DNA from: Anaerolineales bacterium UBA2181
GTDB taxonomy: Bacteria; Chloroflexota; Anaerolineae; Promineifilales; UBA4811
Direction: 5' to 3'
Length of the DNA stretch: 64,000 nt
NCBI GenBank assembly: GCA_002328075.1
Contig: DCVT01000031.1
Coordinates: 434,001-498,000 of the forward strand
The notes below the pieces were generated by a model. It saw nothing but the letters and a program-made list of their open reading frames with translations, searched no databases and had not been told where the DNA came from. This document shows, in pieces, positions 39,963 to 50,227 of this stretch (positions within the stretch are counted from its first letter, which is position 1; every line of letters starts with the position of its first letter). A program made the translations under genes and the position numbers.

Positions 39963-41165
39963 TCACGATCGGTCACCTGCGGGGCGCGGCATCCAGACGG
40001 GCCCGAACTCCTCTCCCAGACTCTCGGTGAGGTTGATGGGGTTGCTTCCATCGGCCAGCATCACGAATATGTTCTCGCGGCCGTCACGCGTTGAGACAAA
40101 GGCAATTCGACCTCCATCTGGTGACCATGCGGGTAGGCTGTCGTCGGCCGGATGATTGGTCAAGTTGACAGCCTGGCTTTCGCAGCCGTCCACCGCATCA
40201 ACGCAGGCCATATCCAGCAGGTAGATCTCGGTGTTGCCGTCTCGGTTGGAGACGAACAGCATTCGACTTCCATCTGGTGACCAAGTTGGAATGCCGTCGT
40301 CGGCCTCATGGGAGGTGATGCGCCGAATATCGGTTCCATCGGAGCGCATTAGGTAGATGTCCTGGTTGCCCGCCTCGTCGACCACGTAGGCGATGCGAGT
40401 GCCATCAGGCGTCCAGGCGGCGTCGTGTTCTTTGGCGTCTGGTGTTTCCGTCAGACGTTTCACATCCCAGCCGTCCCAAGACATCACGTACAGCTCGTCG
40501 TTTTTGTCTCGGTCCGAGATGAACAAGATGCGCTGTCCGTCCGGCGACCAGAGCGGGAAATATTCGCTCGAATCGGGCGTACCGGCGGTCAGATTGTGTT
40601 TTACGTGGGTTTCTACATTGACCCGGTAGATATCGAATTGGCCGCTCTGAAACGAATAGTAGGTGACGAATCGGCCGTCTGGCGACCACTGAGGGAAAAG
40701 ATCGGGTCCCATCCATATGGTCAGGTTCGTTGGAAGGAACGCAGATCCGTCAGCCGGAGTGTAATAGATGTCCCAGTTTTCCTGGCTGTCGCTCACAAAG
40801 GCCAGCAGGCGGCCGTCTGGCGAATAGGCCGGCCGGAATGCACGGCCGCGCGGGTAGAGCGTAAGGTTGCGTTCCTCCCGGGTGTCCGGATCCAGGACTA
40901 TGATGTCCACCTCGCCGTCAAGGTCCCGCCAAAATGCGATCTGATCGCCGCGTGACTCCGGCGTTGGGTCTGGTGTGACTGCCGACACGGTGGGCGAGTT
41001 AGCTGTCTTGGTAGCGGTCGGTGTACGGGGCGCTTGCCGCGTGGCATCAATCGCCGCCTCGGCAGTGGCGGCCTGTTCTGTTGGGTTCGGGCCAGGACCT
41101 GGCGTGCCGCTGCACGCCATCAGGAGCAGCGCCAGGATCACAAACGGCGCGGTCTGTTTCAACAC
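39963..41165 (-). CDS. TolB-like PD40 beta-propeller lipoprotein
   Basis: About 400 residues. The signal peptide ends in a lipobox LLLMACSG, so it is an exported lipoprotein. A Thr/Pro/Ala-rich linker of about 50 residues follows, then repeated PD40 blades marked by FRPAYSPDGRLLAFVSD, FPQWSPDGRFVTYYS, YFPLWSPDGQRILFISD, AAWTPDGTRIAYVVD and IPTWSPDGSRMLFVSN. A propeller of about six or seven blades results, probably binding protein or glycan outside the cell. The GTG at 41165 is favoured because AGGAGG lies five bases before it. The gene directly follows the GT39 gene. Confidence 0.85.
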   Translation of the reverse strand: MLKQTAPFVILALLLMACSGTPGPGPNPTEQAATAEAAIDATRQAPRTPTATKTANSPTVSAVTPDPTPESRGDQIAFWRDLDGEVDIIVLDPDTREERNLTLYPRGRAFRPAYSPDGRLLAFVSDSQENWDIYYTPADGSAFLPTNLTIWMGPDLFPQWSPDGRFVTYYSFQSGQFDIYRVNVETHVKHNLTAGTPDSSEYFPLWSPDGQRILFISDRDKNDELYVMSWDGWDVKRLTETPDAKEHDAAWTPDGTRIAYVVDEAGNQDIYLMRSDGTDIRRITSHEADDGIPTWSPDGSRMLFVSNRDGNTEIYLLDMACVDAVDGCESQAVNLTNHPADDSLPAWSPDGGRIAFVSTRDGRENIFVMLADGSNPINLTESLGEEFGPVWMPRPAGDRS

Positions 41166-41176
41166 AATGACCTCCT

Positions 41177-43162
41177 TCAATCCTGTACCGCAATGAGGAT
41201 GGTTGATAATGGTATGGAATCGCCAACCGGCACGTCATCGATGGTAACGAGCAGACGGGTGTTTGGATCCCCTACCGGATAGAGGCCGGCAATCAGCCGG
41301 TACTGCCCGGAAAGCGCGCCGCCGGGTATCAAGAGGCCGTGCCGATCGGTAACCGTCTGACCCGGTTGCCAGGTAGTGGTCAGCGCAAGGCCACCTCCCG
41401 GCTCGCTATCTCGCTGGGAGAGCAGTGCACCGTCCGCAGCCAGCAGATGGAGGAAGACCTTGTAGCGTTCGTTGACCGGGGTCAGCGTTTCCCAGAAAAG
41501 GCTCACCTGGATAATATCGCCGGGAGAGAACCGATCTGGTTCAATGGTGTAACCGTGCAACAGGATAGAATCGCCCAGACGTGCCTGTAGCGGGGTCTGC
41601 AGGTGGTTGGTTGCAGAAACCGGTACCGAATAGATGACCAGGCGGACGTCGCCCCACCATTGATCGTCCGCCTTGAATGCATGGGCATCCAACCATTTTT
41701 CGACCAGGTGTTGCGGGTCGCTTTCCGCCTCCGCCCAGAGAAGAGCAAAAACGCGGCCATGAGAACCCGCGATCTGCTCCAGGTCGGCCGTCAGCTCAGC
41801 TTCGATCGCCGGCCGGCTGCGTGGCAGCGGATACGTGCGATCCAGGTGCGGGTAGTAGTAGGTAAACACCTCCCACTGATTTGGGGCGTTCAGAATAACG
41901 GCGTCGCCCGGACGGGCAATGGAATCCAAATACTGCGCGATTCCCCGGTAATCAGCTCGGGCATAGGTTGGGTTGTTATAGAGGTTGTCGAGTGACTCGG
42001 CGGTGAAGGAAAGCGTCAGCCCCAGGCTGAGGGCCAGCGGGAAGAGCAGGCGCAACCCCCCTTTGCCATCCACTGAAGGGCCTGTAGGGAACCAAGCGGC
42101 CGCACCACGGCCGAAGATGAGGCACAGGGCAGGGCTCGCAACCAGCAGGAACTTGGCAAAGGCCGGTTTGTACAGATTGAGCGCCAAAACCAGTGCAATG
42201 GGGACGAGACACCATGACACCACCAGCAACCAACCTGAGAAAGACCCCGCGCCGTCGCGTTCCCGGTGCGTCCAGATCCCCAGTGGCAACAAGCCGATCG
42301 CCGCCAGGAAAGCAAAGCCAAGGAGGCCCACAGTCGAGTCTGCGGTGCTGATGGTGGTCCCCAATGTCAGCAGGCGCCAGACGTCCGCCAGGACTGAACC
42401 CCAGCTGTACTGGTCTGCGGTGGCCGGCCAGCCCAATACCTGCCGCAGCGCGACGGGAGTCCAGGGGGCAAAGAGCAACGCCACCAGCATATGTGCCAGG
42501 ACCCATTGCCGAAGCCTCAACCAGCTCCTGGTGCGGATAATGGCCGCGGTTCCCAGGATCAACGGCGCGGCCATCACCAGCGGAAACAGGTAGTGGGTGT
42601 AAAGGCCCGAAACGGTGGCACCAACATATGCTGCGAACCAGAGATTCCTGCTCTTGACACCTTCAACGTGAGTCCCTGCACGCCATAACCGCCAGGCCGC
42701 AGCCACGGCTACCGCTCCCCAAAAGGTCACCCAAACGTAGGAACGGGTTTCCTGGCTGTAGTAGATCTGAAAGGGGTTCACCGTGGCCATGAACGCCGCC
42801 ACCACGCCGCCAGTGGGGCGAAAAAGCCAGGCGCCCAGCCGGTAAATCAGCGCGACCAGACCGATTCCGCCCATCACCGACAAGGACCTCAGAGCGAATT
42901 CGCTTGGGCCGACTAGCATTCGCCAGAAATGGAGACTGAGGTAGTAGAGAGGCGGATGGATGTCACCGGCCGCACCCTCCAGAATAAGCCGTACGCTGCG
43001 CTCGGCAAGACGGGCGCTGTTGCCCTCGTCGTTCCAAAAAGACTGGGCATCCAGGCGGTGCCAGCGCAAATATGATGCCAGAAGGAGACAGAGGATGAGT
43101 GCGACCTGGACATAGGTCGTTGACCGCTCTCGCCTTGTCGAACCGGTGGCCCGTTCGCCCAT
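41177..43162 (-). CDS. GT39-family membrane glycosyltransferase
   Basis: A 661-residue membrane enzyme. SFWNDEGNSARLAERS near residue 42 carries the acidic catalytic motif (D-E) of the PMT/ArnT clan, and DIHPPLYYLSLHFWR is typical of its first loop. About ten membrane helices follow. From about residue 500 a soluble part begins, ending in a beta-sandwich (IQVSLFWETLTPVNERYKVF) common in chloroflexal GT39 proteins. Such enzymes transfer sugars from a lipid carrier to proteins or glycans outside the membrane. It lies between the hydrolase and lipoprotein genes, with four-base and short spacing. Confidence 0.85.
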   Translation of the reverse strand: MGERATGSTRRERSTTYVQVALILCLLLASYLRWHRLDAQSFWNDEGNSARLAERSVRLILEGAAGDIHPPLYYLSLHFWRMLVGPSEFALRSLSVMGGIGLVALIYRLGAWLFRPTGGVVAAFMATVNPFQIYYSQETRSYVWVTFWGAVAVAAAWRLWRAGTHVEGVKSRNLWFAAYVGATVSGLYTHYLFPLVMAAPLILGTAAIIRTRSWLRLRQWVLAHMLVALLFAPWTPVALRQVLGWPATADQYSWGSVLADVWRLLTLGTTISTADSTVGLLGFAFLAAIGLLPLGIWTHRERDGAGSFSGWLLVVSWCLVPIALVLALNLYKPAFAKFLLVASPALCLIFGRGAAAWFPTGPSVDGKGGLRLLFPLALSLGLTLSFTAESLDNLYNNPTYARADYRGIAQYLDSIARPGDAVILNAPNQWEVFTYYYPHLDRTYPLPRSRPAIEAELTADLEQIAGSHGRVFALLWAEAESDPQHLVEKWLDAHAFKADDQWWGDVRLVIYSVPVSATNHLQTPLQARLGDSILLHGYTIEPDRFSPGDIIQVSLFWETLTPVNERYKVFLHLLAADGALLSQRDSEPGGGLALTTTWQPGQTVTDRHGLLIPGGALSGQYRLIAGLYPVGDPNTRLLVTIDDVPVGDSIPLSTILIAVQD

Positions 43163-43166
43163 CAGT

Positions 43167-44462
43167 CTATTCGCTGGTCCGGGCGTCTGTCCAGGGGTTC
43201 TGTCGGATATACTCGCGCATGGCCGGATAGACTGGAGTCAGCGAGAAATCCGGTTCGACCATGCGAAAGTAGTACCACTCCTGGTCCTTTTCCGCGTCGC
43301 TGGCCCGTTTGAAGAACCAGAAGCTGATCACGCCCACCCAAGGCCACTCTTCTCGGGCGCGCTGATATGCCATTGGTGCGTACTGGGCCCCCTGCTCTGG
43401 GGTAACCTGCCCATAGGTACCGTGGATCAGCACTGCGTCCGGGACGGGATTCCAATTCATCTCGCTGATCCAGATGGCTTTGTGGGCGTCGCCGTTCTGC
43501 ACCATCAGGTCACGAACTAGCTGGTTGCGTCCATAGTTGATGGTGGTTGGCTGATTTCGCCGATCTGTCGGACCGGACCAGAGACCATAGCCCTGCACAG
43601 AAAGCACATCAAAGCATTCGCCGGCTCCTGCATCATACATCCGTTGCAGAAACACCAGGTCGTTCATATTGCGGTGCGTCACTTCCAGGGTCGGCGCCAG
43701 CGCTCCGCTTAGCACGATAGCCTGTGGGTCGGCCGCCTTGACCCGGGTGTAGCCGTGACAGAGCAGCTCCGTGTAGGCTTCTGGGTTTACCGGCGCCTCG
43801 CCCCATTCTGGGTAGATGTTGGGTTCGTTCCAAAGCTGGTAGGCGCTGATCCGCCCGGCGTATCTGGTAGCTACGGCTTGTACATAGTCGCCATAATCAG
43901 CCAGATTGTCCGGCGGGGCCTGGGCTCCTGCAGCATCTCCCTGGGCGCGGGACCAGGCAGGCGGGTTGCTCAGCCGCACGATCATCTCCAGACCGGTCTG
44001 CTCCGCCAGGCCCACGATCTGGTCGTACTTGGCCCAAGCGTCCACACCCGCTGGTTCGTTACGCCGGTCCACGAAATCCCCTTTGCCGTGGATCTCAATG
44101 TCCTCCCATGGGAACTCTTGGCGGATCCAATGAAAGCCGGCTTCCGCTACAAGCTCGACCTGTCGCAATCGCTTGGCAGGCTCCACCTCTTCCTGCAGAA
44201 ACGTATTCATGCCGAACGGGTTAACCCGGGCCCAAACGGCCGCGCTCTGCGGTTGGGTGGACGGCTGCGGCCGAAGCCTGCCCATTGCCAGTTGTAGCAC
44301 GGCCCGCAGTTGCCCCGGCAAGGCCTCCTCACCGGTCCAGTTGAACAAGGGTCCAGAGAGAGGACCACGCGCCAAGAGGAGGGCCCCGGCAATCAGCACG
44401 GTCGTAACGCCAAGAAGTATCCACCAACGGGCGTCTAGTATGCGCGAGGGTCTCGTTTGCAT
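43167..44462 (-). CDS. Membrane-anchored clan A glycoside hydrolase
   Basis: A 431-residue protein with one N-terminal membrane helix (WWILLGVTTVLIAGALLLA) and an outside TIM barrel. YQLWNEPNIYPEW carries the Asn-Glu acid/base pair and KAIWISEMNWNP the nucleophile Glu, as in GH5/GH39-like families of clan A. The early FGMNTFLQEEVEPA and EAGFHWIRQEFPWEDIE are also typical. The sugar target is unknown. It is the first gene of the GH-GT39-lipoprotein operon on the minus strand, suggesting joint work on a surface glycan. Confidence 0.85.
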   Translation of the reverse strand: MQTRPSRILDARWWILLGVTTVLIAGALLLARGPLSGPLFNWTGEEALPGQLRAVLQLAMGRLRPQPSTQPQSAAVWARVNPFGMNTFLQEEVEPAKRLRQVELVAEAGFHWIRQEFPWEDIEIHGKGDFVDRRNEPAGVDAWAKYDQIVGLAEQTGLEMIVRLSNPPAWSRAQGDAAGAQAPPDNLADYGDYVQAVATRYAGRISAYQLWNEPNIYPEWGEAPVNPEAYTELLCHGYTRVKAADPQAIVLSGALAPTLEVTHRNMNDLVFLQRMYDAGAGECFDVLSVQGYGLWSGPTDRRNQPTTINYGRNQLVRDLMVQNGDAHKAIWISEMNWNPVPDAVLIHGTYGQVTPEQGAQYAPMAYQRAREEWPWVGVISFWFFKRASDAEKDQEWYYFRMVEPDFSLTPVYPAMREYIRQNPWTDARTSE

Positions 44463-44564
44463 GTGTCGCCTGGCCGCCGAACCCTGACTTTCAGGTGTAT
44501 TCCGGCTCGTTGAAACCTATTTTATCATAATGAGAAGGGCCCTGTAACCAGACTCATCTTCGAG

Positions 44565-44595
44565 GAACGGCGCCTAGCTCAGGGACGCGCCGTTC
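44565..44595. other. Perfect 9-bp inverted repeat between divergent genes
   Basis: 44565-44573 is the complement of 44587-44595. It lies between the glycoside hydrolase (minus) and pterin dehydratase (plus) starts, just upstream of a TATAAT at 44636-44641, so it could be an operator or an mRNA-end hairpin. Confidence 0.35.
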
Positions 44596-44650
44596 GCGGC
44601 CGAACGTGCTGATGCCCCAGGCGACCAGAGTCTGCTATAATACGAGTTTT

Positions 44651-45028
44651 GTGCGGCGTGGTTCGGTGGCGCTCACGGAGATTGCATTGGCGACGATCTA
44701 TACGGAAGCCCAGGTTACGGATTGGTTGCAGACGAATCTGCCTTCGTGGACCATAGAACAGGGCAATCTGGTTCGCACCTTTGTCACCGGCAATTGGCAG
44801 CTCACGCTGCTGCTGGCCAACACCATCGGCTATCTGGCAGAAGCCGCCTGGCACCACCCTGAAATGATCCTCAGCTATCCCCGATTGACCGTTCGTCTGC
44901 AGACACACGATGTCTCCGGCATTACTGACAAGGATCTGGAGTTGGCACGGCGAATCGAGCAAATAGCCGTGTGGCGTCCGTCAAAAGGGGACGCTCTAGA
45001 GGGAACTCCCAACCGCTGGGTCAAGTAA
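44651..45028 (+). CDS. phhB: 4a-hydroxytetrahydrobiopterin dehydratase (PCD/DCoH)
   Basis: A protein of about 125 residues. AEAAWHHPEMILSYPRLTVR then LQTHDVSGITDKDLELARRI contains the family's catalytic His pair (HHP), the conserved Tyr and the TDKD motif. It regenerates pterin cofactor, and related proteins act in other pterin pathways; a molybdopterin link is possible given moaA and moaC. The GTG at 44651 lies nine bases after TATAAT, close to a leaderless layout; the GTG at 44666 is the alternative start. Confidence 0.87.
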   Translation: MRRGSVALTEIALATIYTEAQVTDWLQTNLPSWTIEQGNLVRTFVTGNWQLTLLLANTIGYLAEAAWHHPEMILSYPRLTVRLQTHDVSGITDKDLELARRIEQIAVWRPSKGDALEGTPNRWVK

Positions 45029-45087
45029 GCGTTGTCGCAGTCGGAATACCACAGGACAGTATCCAATGAGCGGTTGGCGGTAGCCAC

Positions 45088-47178
45088 ATGACGAAACCAC
45101 CACAAACCTCTTCCGGTCGGCCTTATCCGCTCGGTGCGTCGTTTCAAGAGGGGGGCGTGAATTTCGCACTCTTTACCAAGAGCGGGACTGCGGTGGAGTT
45201 GTTGCTCTTTGATCGGTACGATGATCCCCGGCCGGCGCATGTGCTGCCTCTGGATCCGCTGCACAATCGCACGTTCTACTACTGGCATGTCATGGTGCAT
45301 GGCCTGAGACCCGGACAGCTTTATGCTTACCGCGTAGCCGGCCCGGTTGAACCTGCCGAGGGTCACCGGTTCAACTACGCCAAGGTCCTGCTGGACCCGT
45401 ACGCTCGGTGCGTCATCCATGGTGACAACTGGTCGCGCCAGGATGCCCAGGGGTTCGGCACCAACTATGCCAGCGCATTGAAAGCTCAGGTCGTTGACTA
45501 TCGGGACTTTGACTGGGAAGCTGATCAACCGTTGCGCTTGGCCTATCGAGACCTGGTGATCTATGAGATGCACGTGCGGGGTTTCACCAGGCACCCGTCA
45601 TCGGGGGTTGCGGATGCGGGAACATTCCGGGGCGTCGTGGCCAAGATACCGTACTTGAAGTCATTGGGTGTCACGGCCGTCGAGCTATTGCCGGTGCAGC
45701 AGTTTGATCCACAGACCGTTGATCGGCGCAACCCTTTCACCGGCGAAGTACTGGTGGATTACTGGGGATACAATCCGATCGGGTTTTTCGCTCCCCACCA
45801 GGGGTATTGCTGCCGGGACGGCTCTCCCAACCGGTGCGCAGTGACAGAGTTTCGACAGATGGTCAAAGCGCTGCACCAGGCTGGGATTGAGGTCATACTG
45901 GACGTGGTTTTCAATCACACGGCTGAGGGTGGCGCTGACGGCCCGACCATCAGTTTTCGCGGGCTGGAGAACCGCGCCTACTATATGTTGCAGGGGGACA
46001 AGAGCCAATACAGCAACTACAGTGGGACGGGCAACACGTTCAAGGTGAACCATGCCATCGTCCGACGGCTCATCCTGGACTGCCTGCGGTACTGGGTGCA
46101 AGAGATGCACGTAGACGGTTTTCGCTTTGACCTGGCCTCTATCTTTTCGCGCGATGAGAACGGCAAGCCGATGGAGAACCCTCCCATCTTGTGGGAGATC
46201 GAGTCGGACCCGGTGCTGGCCAGCACCAAAATCATTGCTGAAGCCTGGGATGCGGCCGGGCTGTATCAGGTTGGCTCGTTCATCGGTGATCGTTGGGCCG
46301 AGTGGAACGGCCGATATCGCGATGATGTGCGACGTTTCGTCAAAGGAGACCGCGGCATGGTGCGCCATTTCGCCGCCCGATTGGTGGGCAGCCCTGACCT
46401 ATACTCCGACCCTGGGCGGCAACCCCATCGCAGCGTCAACTTTGTCGCCTGCCACGACGGCTTTACGCTCAATGATCTGGTTTCCTACAACGAAAAACAC
46501 AACCTGGCAAATGGTTACGACAATCGGGACGGTCTGGATGTCAACCATAGCTGGAACTGCGGCGTCGAGGGACCCACCGATGACCCGGAAGTCGAGCGCC
46601 TTCGGCTGCGCCAGATCAAGAACTTTTTCGCCATACTGCTGGTATCGGTGGGCACGCCGATGATCCAGATGGGAGACGAGGTTCGGCGCACCCAATTTGG
46701 CAACAACAACGCTTTCTGCCAGGACAATGAGATGAATTGGTTCGCGTGGGGACTGGTCGAGCGCAGCGCCGAGCTGTTGCGTTTTGTGAGGGGGATGATC
46801 CGTATCCGGCGCCAGCATCCCAGTCTCAACGGAGAGTTTTACATCTCAGAGCAGCGCCGCCGAGACGGTAGCCTGCGATACCTGACCTGGCACGGGGTGA
46901 AGTTGGAGGAACCTGACTGGGGTGATGAATCGCGCAGCCTGGCGTACACTCTCCACGATTACCCAGACGATGTGGATATCCATGTGATGGTCAACGCATA
47001 CTGGGAGCCGTTGACCTTTCAGCTACCACCCCTGGCAGCCGGCCGGCAATGGTTCCGCGCCGTAGACACAGGGTTAGCGGCGCCGGCTGACCTTCCCCAC
47101 AGAGGACTCGAGCCACCGATTGGCCATGCTCATTACCAGGTTGGTGACCGATCGGTAGTGATGCTCGTTGCCGCGTAG
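45088..47178 (+). CDS. glgX: Glycogen debranching enzyme GlgX (isoamylase type)
   Basis: A 696-residue GH13 subfamily 11 enzyme that hydrolyses alpha-1,6 branches in glycogen. The N-terminal CBM48 domain (YPLGASFQEGGVNFALF) precedes the barrel. Catalytic motifs are VILDVVFNHTAEGG (region I), VDGFRFDLASIFSR with the nucleophile Asp (II), KIIAEAWDAAG with the acid Glu (III), and NFVACHDGFTLNDLVSYN with His-Asp (IV). All are intact and the length is normal. No glycogen synthase or branching gene lies in the window. Confidence 0.95.
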   Translation: MTKPPQTSSGRPYPLGASFQEGGVNFALFTKSGTAVELLLFDRYDDPRPAHVLPLDPLHNRTFYYWHVMVHGLRPGQLYAYRVAGPVEPAEGHRFNYAKVLLDPYARCVIHGDNWSRQDAQGFGTNYASALKAQVVDYRDFDWEADQPLRLAYRDLVIYEMHVRGFTRHPSSGVADAGTFRGVVAKIPYLKSLGVTAVELLPVQQFDPQTVDRRNPFTGEVLVDYWGYNPIGFFAPHQGYCCRDGSPNRCAVTEFRQMVKALHQAGIEVILDVVFNHTAEGGADGPTISFRGLENRAYYMLQGDKSQYSNYSGTGNTFKVNHAIVRRLILDCLRYWVQEMHVDGFRFDLASIFSRDENGKPMENPPILWEIESDPVLASTKIIAEAWDAAGLYQVGSFIGDRWAEWNGRYRDDVRRFVKGDRGMVRHFAARLVGSPDLYSDPGRQPHRSVNFVACHDGFTLNDLVSYNEKHNLANGYDNRDGLDVNHSWNCGVEGPTDDPEVERLRLRQIKNFFAILLVSVGTPMIQMGDEVRRTQFGNNNAFCQDNEMNWFAWGLVERSAELLRFVRGMIRIRRQHPSLNGEFYISEQRRRDGSLRYLTWHGVKLEEPDWGDESRSLAYTLHDYPDDVDIHVMVNAYWEPLTFQLPPLAAGRQWFRAVDTGLAAPADLPHRGLEPPIGHAHYQVGDRSVVMLVAA

Positions 47179-47182
47179 CCGT

Positions 47183-50100
47183 TTACGATCGGGTGTTGGA
47201 CACCCGAAACCGGATTACCTCGCTCTTGGTAGAGTTGCCTGCGGCATCGTGGGCAACTGCGTAGACTGTGTGGGTCCCAGCCGCACCTCGGATCATCCAC
47301 TGGTAGGTGAAAGGAGCAACCGCGCTGCTCCCAACCGGGTTGCCGTCCACAAAGAACTCGACTCGGTCCATGGAGACGTTGTCCTGTGCCAGCGGTTGGA
47401 TGGTCACCCACTCGTCGTTCGGCCAAAAGAATTCCTGATCAGGCAACGGGAAAGTCAGTCTGATCTCTGGCGCAGTGTTGTCCACGGTGACCTGGAGCGT
47501 GGTCTGCTCGAAAGTCTGATCGTGTCGGACGGCGGTCACTTGAACGCTGTAGAGTCCATCAAGCCCGGATGCGTCCCATACCTCCAGCAATTCGTTGTCG
47601 CGGCGCTCGCCATGTTCACCTCCGACGAGTTGCCAGGCGGTAGGATTGAGCCCGCTGCCAAACGCCACCCGGTAAAACGCCAGGTTGTCCACCAGGACGT
47701 TTCCCATGAGGGGTACCTCCCCGCGAACGTACGCATAGGGGAGAGGTGACAAGATAGCCACTGGGCCGGTCCCGGGAGCGGGACCCTGAATTACGTCGTA
47801 CTCGGTAGGTGGTTGTGGCCAACGCTCCCGTTGCTCTTCGCTCAATCCCGCCAGCCAGTCGGCCGCCTCCGGCGGAAGCAAGGTGAACACCTTTTCTTCA
47901 ACCAGTTCAGGAGGGGTGAAAACCGTCGCCAGCTTGTTTGTCTCTCGATTGATGCGTACTGCCTGGTAGATCCCATCCGGAGTGGTAGGTTCAGTGCCAC
48001 TGACAAAGTATTCAGACCGGGTTGGGCACCACTGCGTTGGTAACAAGCCCGACGTCGCGCAGACCGACGTCTGGATGATGCCGGCTGGTTGTGTCCAGGT
48101 GGCAATGGGTTCATCCTGCATGGCGTAGCTCATCACGGCGTGCCAGATGGGGGCTGCGCCCAGCGAACCTGGGGTTTCGATCATCGGCGTGTTGTCGCTG
48201 TTGCCAACCCATACGCCCACGGCCAGTTGGGGGGTAAAGCCGACGGTCCAACCATCCTTGAACGAATTGGTGCTGCCCGTCTTTACCGCCGCCGGACGCT
48301 CCCCGGGAAGCTCCAGGGCGTTAGGGCAACCAAACGCAGCACAACGAGCGCGTCGGTCGGACATGATGCTGTTCATGAGCCATGCCAGTTGCGGTGTAAG
48401 GATTTCGCGTCGCTGCGGTTGGGTATATTGATAAAGGCTGTGTCCGTCCTTGTCTTCAACGTACAGGATCGCCACAGGGTCCAATTCGCGATAACCAGAG
48501 CGGCGATTCTGCTCCGGACGCTCCTGGCCGATCATCACGCCAAGGTTGCCAAATACCGAAAAGGAATAAACCATGTCGAGGAGTCTGACCTCGCCGCAAC
48601 CCAGGGTGAGCGCCAGGCCACAGTCGGTCCCATGTTCGATGGTCGTGATGCCCATGTGATGTGCGGTCCGGAGGACGTTGTCGACCCCGACCCAATCCAT
48701 CACGATCACAGCGGGCAGGTTGTACGAGTTCGCCAGCGCGTCGCGCAGGCTGACCGGTCCGTGTTCACGCCGGTCATAGTTCGCCGGCGGCCAAAAAGCG
48801 GGCGGTCCAGCAGGAACTGCTGCCTTGACATCCAGAATCATCGTGGCTGCCGTGTAGCCCTGCGCCAGGGCGGTCACGTAGGTGAACGGCTTGAACGAGG
48901 AACCCGGCTGCCGATATCCCAGAGCGACGTTGAATTGGCCGTCTATACTTGCGTCCCAGTAGTCCAGACTGCCAACCATGGCACGGATTTCGGCTGTGCG
49001 CGGGTCGATGGCTACAACGGAGGCGTTGGTCACATGATGGTCGCGGTTGAGTTCGGACTGGCTTATGTTCGGCAAGAAATGGGCAGCTGCACACCCGGCG
49101 ATCACGCTTTCCGGTAGGGCGCTATCTGGACCGCCGAGCCGCGCTATATGGGCCCGCGCCGCGCACTCTGCCTGCCCCTGCAAATCCAGGTCGATGGTGG
49201 TAATCACCTTGAGTCCACCCTTGAATACTAGCTTTTCGCCAAACATTTGTTCCAGCTGCTTGCGTGCGTAGATGGCAAAGTGCGGCGCGCGAATGTCGTA
49301 TCGAGCCTCGACCCCGCCCGCGTAATCCAGCGGAGCGAATTTCGCCTGAACCAGTTGTTCTTCAGTGATGTATCCATCACGCCACATGGCATCCAACACC
49401 AATTGCTGCCGCTTGACCGCTTCCGCCGGGTTATCAAACGGATTCTGGATTGGGTACTGGGGTATATGGACCAGCATAGCTGCTTCTGGCAGGGTCAGGT
49501 CGCGCGCCGACTTGGCAAAATAGACTTGAGCTGCCGCTTCGATGCCGTAGGCCAGATTGGCATAGTGATTGGTGTTCAAGTACCATTCCAGGATCTGTTC
49601 CTTGGAGTAGCGGCGGGTGATTTCGTTGGCCAGCAATACCTCGCGAGCCTTTCTAACATAATCGTCAAACCCAGGTCCTTCCGCGCTTACCACTCGATCC
49701 GCCGGATCAATAAGCACGTTCTTGACCAGTTGCTGGGTAATTGAGCTTCCGCCTTGCACTTCGTCACCGCTCAGATTCGCGACAAAAGCTCGGCCTATCC
49801 CCTCAAGGTCATACCCTTTGTTCTCCCAGAAGGTCTTGTCCTCCGCCGCCACCGTGGCATCAATGACGCTGCGCGGAAGATCATCCAGCGGAACCCACTG
49901 GCGGTCACCTCCACTGGGGTCAATTACCTCGTACAACAACACTTGGCCGGTGCGGTCGTACAGCTGGGTTGTCTGAAACGCGGTGTCGGTGTCTTTTTCC
50001 ACCTTTTCAATGTCGGCTGCATCCGGCAGGTCGCGCACGATGTAGCTGTAAAAGCCGGCTGCCGCTGCAGCGCTGGCTGCAATCCCTGTGACGAACAGCG

Positions 50101-50221
50101 CGACGACAGCCACGATCGCCAAGACAATCATCTGGGAGAATATCAGCACAACACGCCCGCTTCCCTTGCGCTGGGCTACACGGCGCCGCCGTCTTCGCAA
50201 TACATCGGTTGCGTTTGCCAC
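47183..50221 (-). CDS. Class A penicillin-binding protein (glycosyltransferase-transpeptidase)
   Basis: About 1012 residues, making and cross-linking peptidoglycan. After a basic cytoplasmic start (VLRRRRRRVAQRK) and one membrane helix, the GT51 domain shows VAAEDKTFWENKGYD with the catalytic Glu and GGSSITQQLVKN. The transpeptidase has GSSFKPFTYV (Ser-x-x-Lys), ANSYNLPAV and KTGSTNSFKDGWTVGFTPQ. The last 200 residues add Ig-like beta domains (TAPEIRLTFPLPDQEFFWPN), as in PBP1C-like proteins. The GTG at 50221 follows a promoter by six bases, so the extra upstream residues are excluded. Confidence 0.93.
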   Translation of the reverse strand: MANATDVLRRRRRRVAQRKGSGRVVLIFSQMIVLAIVAVVALFVTGIAASAAAAAGFYSYIVRDLPDAADIEKVEKDTDTAFQTTQLYDRTGQVLLYEVIDPSGGDRQWVPLDDLPRSVIDATVAAEDKTFWENKGYDLEGIGRAFVANLSGDEVQGGSSITQQLVKNVLIDPADRVVSAEGPGFDDYVRKAREVLLANEITRRYSKEQILEWYLNTNHYANLAYGIEAAAQVYFAKSARDLTLPEAAMLVHIPQYPIQNPFDNPAEAVKRQQLVLDAMWRDGYITEEQLVQAKFAPLDYAGGVEARYDIRAPHFAIYARKQLEQMFGEKLVFKGGLKVITTIDLDLQGQAECAARAHIARLGGPDSALPESVIAGCAAAHFLPNISQSELNRDHHVTNASVVAIDPRTAEIRAMVGSLDYWDASIDGQFNVALGYRQPGSSFKPFTYVTALAQGYTAATMILDVKAAVPAGPPAFWPPANYDRREHGPVSLRDALANSYNLPAVIVMDWVGVDNVLRTAHHMGITTIEHGTDCGLALTLGCGEVRLLDMVYSFSVFGNLGVMIGQERPEQNRRSGYRELDPVAILYVEDKDGHSLYQYTQPQRREILTPQLAWLMNSIMSDRRARCAAFGCPNALELPGERPAAVKTGSTNSFKDGWTVGFTPQLAVGVWVGNSDNTPMIETPGSLGAAPIWHAVMSYAMQDEPIATWTQPAGIIQTSVCATSGLLPTQWCPTRSEYFVSGTEPTTPDGIYQAVRINRETNKLATVFTPPELVEEKVFTLLPPEAADWLAGLSEEQRERWPQPPTEYDVIQGPAPGTGPVAILSPLPYAYVRGEVPLMGNVLVDNLAFYRVAFGSGLNPTAWQLVGGEHGERRDNELLEVWDASGLDGLYSVQVTAVRHDQTFEQTTLQVTVDNTAPEIRLTFPLPDQEFFWPNDEWVTIQPLAQDNVSMDRVEFFVDGNPVGSSAVAPFTYQWMIRGAAGTHTVYAVAHDAAGNSTKSEVIRFRVSNTRS

Positions 50222-50227
50222 ATAGAT